Source of the DNA: Serripes groenlandicus
Lineage: Eukaryota > Mollusca > Bivalvia > Cardiida > Cardiidae
Assembly (NCBI GenBank): GCA_031761405.1
Contig: JASEVX010000010.1
Location: 15,433,800-15,497,799, forward strand
Direction of reading: 5' to 3'
Length of the DNA stretch: 64,000 nucleotides
In this document: piece by piece, positions 50,176-59,700 of the stretch
Layout of the letters: every line of letters begins with the position of its first letter
Numbering within the stretch: position 1 is the first letter of the stretch
Made by a program: the position numbers and the translations under genes
Notes under the pieces: generated by a model
Database searches by the model: none
What the model was told of the DNA's origin: nothing
The model's input: the letters and a program-made list of their open reading frames with translations, nothing else

Positions 50176-50930
50176 ATTCTTTCGTTGCCATGGAAACTAT
50201 AATTTTGCTTTCAGCCAGTGGAGCTAAAAATGAAATAAATAAAACCATAGTAAACCATAATGATATGTTAACAAAGAGGAAAGCAGCATTAACCTGTGCA
50301 TATAATTATGTCTGTCAGGTCAGATTAGTGACCTATCATTTTGTTGAAAGACACATCTGCTCTGGCCTTTGAAAGCAGATAAATTTCTTTTCTAAATATG
50401 TTTTCAATTTTATTTTTGACAATATCATAACAGTAAATTACTATATTTCAAAATATATATGTACTCCAGCTGTTTTAAACTTTTGCAGATGTTTTGTCAT
50501 AACCTATAATGTATCAATTTGATGAGTTCACACAGAGCGGTTGTAACTACATCTTGTAAAATTCTTGGATACAACAGTTTTGCACTGAGCCAAAAATATA
50601 CTTTTGCATAGGTGATTGGAGTATTGTGCTCAAGAGATGACCAATTGTAAGGCATTTGGGACCAGTGTAGGTTTATACCAACCTGCACAGTAAAACAGTC
50701 TGATCTAAACTGTATAGTTTGCCAATTAGAAACAGAAAATGTCACAAAAGCAGTTGAAAAACAGTATTAATCATTTTCCAAAGGCAGAAACTTTTTGATT
50801 GACAAGTTTTGTAAAAATTGTGTCAAAAGGAGAAATATGCTAATGCTCATCTTTTGCCATAATTTTTTCAATTCATTTAAATAATTATGCTTCCATTTAT
50901 AAAGATTTTCCATATTTTTTACGCTATTAT
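50175..50930. other. No gene seen
   Basis: Only a family A fragment around 50800-50910 ('ttgtgtcaaaaggagaaata'). Confidence 0.5.
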
Positions 50931-50933
50931 GTT

Positions 50934-51163
50934 TTAACCCATTACTTCACACAGATGACATTTGACGCCTGCCATTGAAGACGACTTTTGAAAACATTGC
51001 AATAAAATGTGAAATTGCTCAAAATGAGCAATTTCACCTTTTATTGCAATATTTTCAATTCTTTATCAATACAAATCTTTCAGTTTTCTAGATTGTTGAA
51101 ATTGTTCGTCTGATGATTGTAAAGCAGACGACCTTTGAAAAGTCATGTGAAGTAATGGGTTAA
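50934..51163. mobile_element. Family A relative (subfamily A2)
   Basis: TTAA-bounded, but ends CCCATTACTTCACA and TGTGAAGTAATGGG instead of CCCTTTCCC; same architecture with a very long internal hairpin ('aaaatgtgaaattgctcaaa' against 'gagcaatttcaccttttatt'). Confidence 0.82.
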
Positions 51164-51716
51164 AAGCCAACTGCTGCAGATTCTCTCTATGTGGTAAATG
51201 GTTAATTGGAATCTTTCAGCGCTAATGACAAAATTGAGGTTTTTGCAAACAATACAGATCCATACGAGTCAGCTCGTAACGAGCTGTCTCACCTGAAATC
51301 AGCATTGTTTGTTCTTTAGCTATCAAATTATTCCAAAACTCTTATTGTTATATGAAAAATGGAAACGCCTGATTTTTAACATGGATGAGTTTACTTTAAA
51401 CAGTTCGGCGCTGAAAGAGTTTTTTAAAAATTGTCACAGCTACCCTACGGTTGATTCTCCCTTCAAACAAACAAGTTACAGAGCATTGTAGGCAACGCAG
51501 AATTCCCCTTCTCTTTCAGGGGCAAAATCACAGACTCAGAAACTGTGACCTAGACCCTCATGTTAACAGAAAATTAAATAACATGCATAATCTACTTATT
51601 GTCCTCTATGCACACACCAAGTTTCCTAGATCTATAGTATACATACATATGTATCTATTTTTTTTCTCCTCCAGAGTAATTGCATAAACCACCTAATCAG
51701 ACAGACTGAGGGAGAG

Positions 51717-51984
51717 TTAACCCTTTCCCTCATATAGACGCTTTCTAACGCCTCTGCAGCAGACGGCTTTTTGAAAACATAGTCTGACACCTTTGCAGCA
51801 GATGACAGTTGAAAACAATGTGACAAAAGAAGAAATTGCTCAAAACAAGCAATTTCTCCTTTTGCAACGATGTTTTCCACTTTTAGTCATAGGTTATCCA
51901 TTCAATTAAAGAGATATTCTATTTTTTGACAAAATATGTTCGAAGTCGTCTGCTGCAGAATTGTCGTATGAGGGAAAGGGTTAA
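51717..51984. mobile_element. Family A MITE with an internal duplication
   Basis: The 'ctgacacctttgcagcagat' left-arm segment appears twice. TTAA at both ends. Confidence 0.82.
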
Positions 51985-52078
51985 CCTATATTCCCCTCCT
52001 TACGGGGACAGGTAAGGTAAGGGATAATGATAACTTGGCACTGACTAGATTTAGGGATATTTTCTGACACATAAAATC

Positions 52079-52209
52079 TCATAATGTTGCTAATATTCTT
52101 GTGTAAGAAAACACCGTAGCAAGGATGGTTTGTCCAAGTCCCCAGAGTAAGGCATTAAATCTGCTCATCTCCACGTCAGATGCCCGGTAAACGCCAGCTA
52201 CAGCTGCAC
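52079..52209 (-). CDS. TMEM170A: TMEM170A exon 3
   Basis: Acceptor 'ttatttgattttccag'; encodes AAVAGVYRA to RILATL, stop TGA at 52079-52081. Confidence 0.92.
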
Positions 52210-55200
52210 CTGGAAAATCAAATAATATACATATCAGGAGTTGACTAGAAAAAGGGGAAGTCTTACCAAGACAATTCTTTTGAGAATCCAAAACACAGGG
52301 TTTGAGTGCCTTATAAGGATTTTAGAATATGCTCAGTCAGTTGCAATGCGGGCTGTCAATCGAGGGGTTGTGAGTTCAACATTCTTTCCGACATTTGACA
52401 AGTCATTGTGACAAGCAGTCTATGTGGAAAAGCAGCCAGTTGCTTGGAAAGAATGCTGTATGAAGTTCTGGAGTAGGTCAACTGGCTGCCGTGATATGAC
52501 TGATTTTTTTTTTTGAAAACAGCGTTAAACCCCAATCAATCAATCAATCGAATATATGGAAAAAGCCCCTTATCTAGAGCTCTGTATCAAGATTTTTGCT
52601 TCTCATTCAACTTAGGTTTTGACATGAAAATAATTAAAATGACCTGCCAGGACTCATATTCAACTTGAAGAGAAATATTCAACAATTAACCCTTTCCCTC
52701 ATATAGACGCTTTCTGACGCCTCTGCAGCAGACGTTTTTTTTAAAACATAGTGACAAAAGAAGAAAGATTTTCTATGTTTTGACAAAATACGTCTGCTGC
52801 AGAATTGTCGTATGAGGGAAAGGGTTAAAAAATGTTTCCACTAGAGGTCCCACAAAAGCACAATGTTATTCTTAAGTTTGACTTTTCAAAAATGACCCAT
52901 ATTAGATTTTAGAAAACAATCATTCTGACAAATATTTATTAAAATAGAGTCATAAATCATGTGCCTTGTAGATTGTCCATTAAACTTTTCTTAAATTTAA
53001 CCTTGTGACCTAGTTTTTGACTCAACATGAATATCCATAATTCATTCTTAGCCTAACTATCATTAACTTGATTACGACAAACATTCTGAATAAGATTCAT
53101 AAAGATTGGATAAAAAAATGTGACATCTACATTGTCCAAAAGCAAATTATTGACAACAAACGGATGACATGTCACAGAAACAGGGCAAACACAATAAAGC
53201 ATCTTGAGCACTTCATGCTAACATCCCCCAAGATGATTTCAAAGTTGTCTGCTGCAGATTTGGTGCATGCCAATGTTTGAAAGGGTAGTAGTAATCCATT
53301 TGGCAGTTTTAACCCTTTCCCACATACACCAAATCAACAGCAGACGATTTTGATACCATCTAGGCAAAAACATGAAAAATCCCGGAAAAAAAAGATATAA
53401 TTAATACTGAAAAAAGTTGAAAACATTGTGGCAAAAGGAGAATTTGCTTGTTTTGAGCAATTTCTTCTTTTGTCACATTGTTTTCAACTGTCATCTGCTG
53501 CAAAGGCGTCAGAAAATGTCTATATATTATATGGGAAAGAGTTTAGCAGACAACTTTTTAAATAAGTTATAAAAAGTCAGAAAATACTGCTTTTAATTCT
53601 TTCTATAATACTTCTACTCTTTTGCAATTAATGTCTTTTGTCAATCTAGATTTAAATTCTTCCTTTCTTAAGGACAAAAAAATAACGGCATATCAGGAAT
53701 GGGCTTTACTTTGTTGAAATGATAAAGAATGAATGATACCCACTGCTTACCACCCCTACAGTAAGGGGAGCCAACACACCCATAGCAAATATCAAAGCAG
53801 GGATCCAGCGTCCAATTTTGTGTTTCCTGAGACGACATATTCCAACAGAAGCAGCAATGATATGTACAAACAGCGATGAAAACAAGGCCCACAGAAATAC
53901 TTGGTACCACATCTCTGAAATATTAAACAACAAAACCTCTTTATATTCTATACTTTCAACCCTTTCCCACATAAAGACCCTTAGTCTGACACCTCTGCAG
54001 CATGAGTACAATAAGCTGACAGCGCTCACGTTAATGGACGTATTGGGCGTTTTTACGCCCGAAAATCGATCCCGTACGCCCAAAATTGACAAGGGAGACG
54101 TCCAAGTACGTCCAGGAATTAAGGGTATACGCCGACAATCAAAACACAGGACGTATATATGTCCACTAGAAATTGTGTGTAATTATCTAAAGACACTGTG
54201 TATTGTGTTTTGTGTCATCTGCAGCATGAGTACAATAAGCAATTACTTCTTTTGCCACTATGTGTTCAAGTTCAACTTTTCAACTTTTATTCCATAATTG
54301 TTCTTTCATTTATTAACCCTTTCCCTCACATAGATGCTTTCCGACGCCTCTGCAGCAGACGGCTTTTTAAAAACAGTGACAAAAGAAGAAATTGCTCAAA
54401 ACAAGCAATTTCTCCTTTTGCCACAATGTTTTCCACTTTTAGTCATAGGTTATCCATTCAATTAAAGAGATTTTCTATATTTTGACAAAATATGTTCAAA
54501 GTCGTCTGCTGCAGAATTGTCGTATGAGGGAAAGGGTTAAGAGTTTCTATACATTTAACTCAATGTTTTCAAAGGCATCTGTTGCATATTTGTCTTAAAC
54601 TCTTATGTAGGAAAGGGTAAACTTAAACTAAGTATTGACAAATATCCGCAGGGGCTTAGCTCCCTTTAGGCACTGTAGGCACGTGCCTACACATTTTTTC
54701 TAAAAATGCTCCAAAATGCAGGTGCGGCGATACACATCTGCGTAATGTATTGACCAGATCAGTCTGCGCTGTCCGCGCAGACTGATCCGGCCGACACATT
54801 CCGTCTAAGGGGGGATAGATAGAGTAGTGATTCCTGAAACAGAAAATTCACAGGAGGCGAAAAGTGTATAACTGGGTACGCCTGTGTGGCATGCTTAGGC
54901 TGATTCGGCTCGATACTTTACGCAGAGTCCACAATGTTGATTTTCTCACGAGACGGCCTACACATTGATTATTGCCAGGCTACGCTCCTGATCCATAACC
55001 CTTTCCTATCCCACAGACAACAAGTCTGCAGCTTACAATCTTGAAAACATCTACGCAAAAACAAATGGAAAATCTTTAAAACTTATTGCATATTTTAATA
55101 ATTTCAACTTTTTAGTAACTACAAGAAATTGCACATTTAGCTGACAATGTCTGCGACTCACAAATATTGAAGACATTGCATATGCCTCAAAATGCATCTG

Positions 55201-56154
55201 CATTTAGTAAAGGACTATCCAAATTATAATCCTATAAATTTACATCTAAAATACAGAAATATTTGAATTTCATGTTGATGTACATCAAATAAAAAAAATC
55301 CCCTCGAAACTATAAACCAAATCGCAATGTTTTCTGAGCCGTATATTCATTTAGGCGTCGCTTGTTAACCATGAGTTAAGTTTAAACTTATTTATTTTAC
55401 ATCGATTGCGAAACAATCCACATATTTTATTTCAAATATTTCCATTTATCTGTAATACCCAAACAAAATCCCCCCCCCAGGTTTTTGGCATAGGCAGACA
55501 CCCCCCCATGATCCCCTAGTGTTTTTACCAGGCGAAGAGTCTCATTCTGGTACCACTTACGTGTGAATTTAATCTTAAAATGTGTTAATAAAAGTGTCAT
55601 TATCATTATTATCAGTTTGCTCTAATTAGTATACTATTTTTTTTAACAGTGGGAATTACTTTCAAATTCTTTAAATCATCATCTTTCATCTTGAAAAAAA
55701 CAAAAACAACTTTAATATTTAATTTAATCTTTTAATATTAATTTTTTTCATGAAGAACATTCAATATTTTTCATATCAGGTCTAATGATTTTACACTTTT
55801 TTTCTATTTAAACATATTACTGTACTTTACACTTTTTTATTTTAACATTTTCATGTTTTATACCTGATGGGGGAGGGAGTTTTATGGGGGGAGGGGTGCG
55901 TTGTCAGCCTGGTAAAAACACTGGGGGGGATTTTTTCTACCTATGCCAAAATCCGGGGGGGGGGGGGGGGGGGATTTTGTCTGTGGTTCGTAACAAGTTC
56001 TCTTTTTTATGATTTTTCTAAGTCGATTCCACCTAATGGCCAACATCAATTGAATGTTTAAATTACCTCCAAATCCTCGCAGTGGGTGGCCTTTCTTGAG
56101 ACCAATCACGCTAATGATGGAGTCCAAGTCTTCTACCTTAAAATCACTTTCCAT
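52079..56154 (-). CDS. TMEM170A: TMEM170A-like membrane protein (3 exons, 129 aa)
   Basis: Exons 56154-56067, 53914-53744 and 52209-52079, joined in phase 1 and 1 (codons GAG and AGT). The protein starts MESDFKVEDLDSII, a poorly conserved cytosolic or lumenal end, then EMWYQVFLWALFSSLFVHII (first membrane segment), RLRKHKIGRW, a second hydrophobic segment PALIFAMGVLAPLTVGVVSS, AAVAGVYRASDVEM, and a third segment ending FSYTRILATL. EMWYxVFLWAL, AxAGVYRA and RILATL are hallmarks of TMEM170 proteins. The human protein (144 aa) shapes ER sheets and the nuclear envelope. TMEM170B is an alternative, but the neighbouring CFDP1 supports TMEM170A. Human TMEM170A and CFDP1 are also neighbours on chromosome 16. 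Confidence 0.93.
52333..52552 (+). mobile_element. tRNA-SINE, 5'-truncated
   Basis: Starts in the B-box region ('ggggttgtgagttcaac'), body 'gtctatgtggaaaagcagcc', tail (CAAT)n: the same family as 43378-43678, opposite strand. In TMEM170A intron 2. Confidence 0.72.
52687..52828. mobile_element. Family A MITE, internally deleted
   Basis: 142 bp: both TTAA ends intact but the second half of the hairpin is gone ('gacaaaagaagaaagatttt'). Confidence 0.8.
53309..53545. mobile_element. Family A MITE, reverse type
   Basis: ttaaccctttcccacataca to atgggaaagagttta; tip gcttgttttgagc. Confidence 0.78.
53744..53914 (-). CDS. TMEM170A: TMEM170A exon 2
   Basis: Acceptor 'ttgtttaatatttcag'. The donor that keeps the frame is AAGCA|GTGGGT at 53743-53742. 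The stronger-looking GTG|GTAAGC seven bases upstream would give VVQL and a stop. Confidence 0.88.
53958..54312. mobile_element. Family A MITE carrying a 201-bp insertion
   Basis: The insertion 54017-54217 is flanked by a 23-bp direct repeat (53994-54016 and 54218-54240, ctgcagcatgagtacaat...). The inserted DNA contains a hairpin gggcgtttttacgccc and several acgtcc words; origin unknown. Confidence 0.7.
54313..54540. mobile_element. Family A MITE, reference copy
   Basis: 228 bp including both TTAA. Left: ccctttccctcacatagatg, ctctgcagcagacggctttt. Middle: hairpin 'gacaaaagaagaaattgctc' against 'gcaatttctccttttgccac'. Right: 'gtcgtctgctgcagaattgt', cgtatgagggaaaggg. Outer ends and the ctgcagcagacg/cgtctgctgcag words are also inverted, so the whole element folds twice. 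No ORF. TTAA target and CCC/GGG termini match piggyBac rules. Confidence 0.88.
54649..54990. mobile_element. CAGGGGCGTAGCT-ended element
   Basis: Ends CAGGGGCTTAGCT and GGCTACGCTCCTG, flanked by ATCCG and ATCCA. Body as in 10097-10437. In TMEM170A intron 1. Confidence 0.82.
55377..55425 (-). mobile_element. SINE tail fragment
   Basis: 'gtttaaacttatttatttta' and 'catcgattgcgaaacaa' match 23611-23660. Confidence 0.55.
55465..55980. repeat. Inverted repeat with G/C runs in TMEM170A intron 1
   Basis: The left arm (55465-55535: C10 run, aggtttttggcataggcaga, acccccccatgatcccctag, tgtttttaccagg) is complementary in blocks to the right arm (55903-55980: cctggtaaaaacactggggg, ctacctatgccaaaatccgg, G19). 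Additional G runs at 55868-55890 give G-quadruplex potential. Confidence 0.8.
56067..56154 (-). CDS. TMEM170A: TMEM170A exon 1 (coding part)
   Basis: ATG at 56152-56154, MESDFKVEDLDSIISVIG, donor TTTGGAG|GTAATT, phase 1. An in-frame upstream Met 19 codons earlier (MLDDSTKG) is possible, but its leader is not conserved with the family. Confidence 0.8.
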
Positions 56155-56688
56155 GGTAGACAAATATATCAAGCAATGAAACAAAATACCCTTAGTGCTG
56201 TCATCTAACATTCACACCATCCTGTGTGTGAGGCGGAAAATGAGCTAAGACACTTGAAATGACATGGCTAGGTGGTAACCTATCGTTTCATTCTGAACTG
56301 AAATTAAAGCTGTTTTATTTCAAATCATGTGAATTTCTTATTTTCACTTTCAAATTTCCACCATCTTGATTTTTTAGGTACACTTGATTAGTGAGATGGT
56401 ATTTTGAATTACAAATTCGAGGTAGTATGCATATATACAATGCAAAGATAAATTAGTGATAATTTGTAAATAGTAAAATGTTACATGAATTAATGTTTAT
56501 TGTGACTTTATCAATCTATCAGATTTTGTTCAATGAATTTAATACAGGAAAATAGAGATTTTCGTAACAAGAACAGTATTCTGATTATTTTTTCTCCAAC
56601 TGTATTTGGCAAACAAACAAATGTATTGATGAAAGAACGTATCCATGTGAAAAGGAACTTCATTATTTAAACAGCATTAGTATAAATC
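56155..56688. promoter_or_regulatory. Shared TMEM170A/CFDP1 intergenic region
   Basis: 534 bp between divergent start codons, with no family A, B or SINE copy although these crowd the flanking introns. No clear TATA box for either gene; a bidirectional promoter is the simplest reading. Confidence 0.6.
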
Positions 56689-56743
56689 ATGTCAGACGAC
56701 GAAGATTACCGTTCTTCTGAAGATGAAGAATATGTTCCAACAG
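56689..56743 (+). CDS. CFDP1: CFDP1 exon 1
   Basis: ATG after 'tataaatc'; ends CAACAG|GTGAGA, phase 1. Acidic N-terminus. Confidence 0.9.
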
Positions 56744-59700
56744 GTGAGAGTTCTATAAGGACAATAAATAATGGACCTTGCCAAACTGTATCGAGTTCTT
56801 CCACTTCATGTACAATGATCAAAGAACTAGAAGTACTGTAGCACCTTGCTCAATGGATAATTTATAAAAAAAAATATTCCCTTAAAGTTGAATGAGAGAA
56901 AGGGCTCACATGTTATGCCCAGAACTGTGACATATATCCTTACCTGACCAGATGTTGTGGGTACTCAAAAGAATCATCTCAGCTTAATAAGTGTAATGTG
57001 TACCCAGTCCTTCATGGAGTTGAGCCATCTTGGGTCACCCATCCAGGCACTTACTGAGATGTATGTTGCTTAACTCAGTGAAAAAGCCAACCACTCTTCC
57101 AACGTCTCTATAAAAACCGGCTTCCACACCAAGACTGTAGAAGTGGTATTTGTGTACCTTAGTCTAGCTATACCACATTCCCGTAACATTATATAATCAG
57201 ATAAATTAGTAATAAAACGAAGATATATTGAGAGGTGAAGACTCATAACTCAATCTTATATAGGTCTCTGATATTTGCCTTACATTTTTAATATACTTTA
57301 TCTATCACAGTTGGCGAAGAAGTGTCCGAAGAAGAGAACTCCGGAGAAGAGGAGAACCTTGATGCATTGAAGGACGATGGGGAACCAGTGACTCTTGGTA
57401 AACGTAAAAGAAAATTCTCCAAGAAATCGCCAAAGAAAGCTGAAGGTCCAAGGTAATTGGTTTTGACTGTTCACCTGATATGATTGGGAACATAAGAAAT
57501 TGCTAAACTTTCTTGTAGCAATTAATATTTATTTCTTCTTTTTCAACAATGTTTTTATAATTAACCCTTTCCCTCATATAGACGCTTTTGCCACAATGTT
57601 TTCCACTTTTAGTCTTAGGTTACCGGTATCCATTCAATTGTGGAGATTTTCTATGTTCAAAGTCGTCTGCTGCAGAATTGTCGTATGACGGAAAGTGTTA
57701 AGAAATAGCCTGATGCTGACCTCATTGAATTAAGTTACTGAATGCATCAGATGTCGCTATAGCAGGAACAATTGAGTCTCTTGTCCAAACAAGGTCAGTG
57801 TTTTTTTTTCTTTGAAGGAAAGACGTAAAGTTATCTTTTTTGTTAATTTATAGAATAAGATAAAAAAAAAATAGTGTTCTTGAATGCTTTGATTATTTTT
57901 TCCAAAAGTTATAGTAGACTAGAGGATTTAAACTGTGAGATTATGTGTTGATAATCACTTCAGCTTTCAGACACGTTTCAGTCATCTTACATGATAATAT
58001 ACTGACTACTGAGTTGTCTGCTTTAAATAGACATTGAGTAGCTAGGTATTAATTAGCAGATAGTTATACTGCCTAACTACTGATCTAGCTTTTGTTGCAA
58101 TGTGTCAGCTCTGGTCAGGTTTTAACCCTTTCCCTCATACAACAATTCAGCAGAAGACTACTTTGAAAACATTGCCGCAACAGTTTGGAAAATCTCTGTA
58201 TAAGGAAGTATGATTATATAAACGAGTTGAAAACCTTGTGGCAAATTCTCCATTTGCCACAATGCTTTCAAAATGTGTCTGCTGCAGAGACGTCAGTATG
58301 TGTCTTTATGAGGGAAAAGCTTAAAGAAACAGACCAATTCTGCTCGCCAAATAGTTAATTCTGAACGGCGAGGGTAAAGAATAACAAAGAATAATAAAAT
58401 AAATAATACAGCAATCAGATTCTTTGCCCATCTTTTGCCGGCGTAAAACCCCAATAAATAAATAAATAAATATTGACCATCTTTTGATGTTACTTATTTA
58501 AGGAAGCGCACAGGGGGTATAAAGCTGGAAGGGGATACCACAACAAAAATAGAGGAAAAGGATGAAGCAAACAAAGAACTAGGAGTACAAATTAAATTAG
58601 AACAAGAAAAAAAGAAAGAAGAAAACGAAAAGAAAAGAGCTAATGATCTCTGGTCCAGTTTTATGAGTGATGTAGGTAAACCATCTCCGAGAAAACCAGG
58701 TGCAGCTTCATCTGGTTTAGGATCTTTGACGACAGTTAAAAAGGTTATTTATTTTATTTATTAGGGTTTTATGCCACTCTAAACAGGTTTTCTGCTATAT
58801 CACAGTGATTAGTTCATCTAGCCATGTTTTTCCTGGTTTGCTTGCACCAGTACTCCACACAAATGTCTCCCTTTTCCAAGACAGCTGGCTACCTTCCCAT
58901 GCATACCATATTTAGCCCATTGGTGGAAGACAAATGATTCTAGTCTAGGGACTTCTGTCAAGGTAATGTCCCCTGGGTTGATACTAAGCCTTGTTGCTAC
59001 CTTCTGACTTTATAATATTGCAGTTTGTCTAGAAAGGTAATGTAAGACGACCTGAGTGAGTCAACAAGTGGAAGCCAAAGCTAGCAAGTACATTGTGAAC
59101 ATTAACTGTTTCCTACATATAGACACTCACTAATGCCTCCGAGGCAGACAACTTTTGAACAGAACACTGGCAAAAGGAGAAATGGCTCATAATGAGCACT
59201 TTCCCCTTTTGCCACAATATTTTCAACTCTATATATAATATATATATATATAAACATTTAATATCTTCTATTTTTCCTGTTTTTGCCTCTGTGCTTTAAA
59301 TGTTGTCTGCTGCAGAATTATTGGGAAGGTTACCCATTTGCCTGATGAATAACTTTAACCCTTTTCCACATACAACAAATTTGCAGCAGATGACTTTGAA
59401 ACTGTACCGCAAAAATATGGAAAAATCTCTTGAAATGAATGTGCAATAATAGAAAAGAAGTGAAAACATGGTGTTAAAGAGAAGAAATTGCTCGTTTTGA
59501 GCAATTTCTTCTTTTGTCACCATGTTTTCGAAAAAAGCTGTCTGCTGCAGAGGTGACAGAAAGCGTCTATATGAGGTAGAGGGTTAATAAGGATGTTTTG
59601 ATAGTGGTTTTTATCATGGAAAATGTTGATAACCATTGAAAGAAAAAAATTGATTTAAATATTAAAATGCTTTTCAGCCTACCTCATCCGAGCCTAAAGC

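Noticed and set aside
53706..54092. Upstream extension of TMEM170A exon 2 (MSILGVRDRFSG...) as coding
   Set aside because: It runs through a MITE and an insertion, and exon 1 joins in phase at the acceptor after it.
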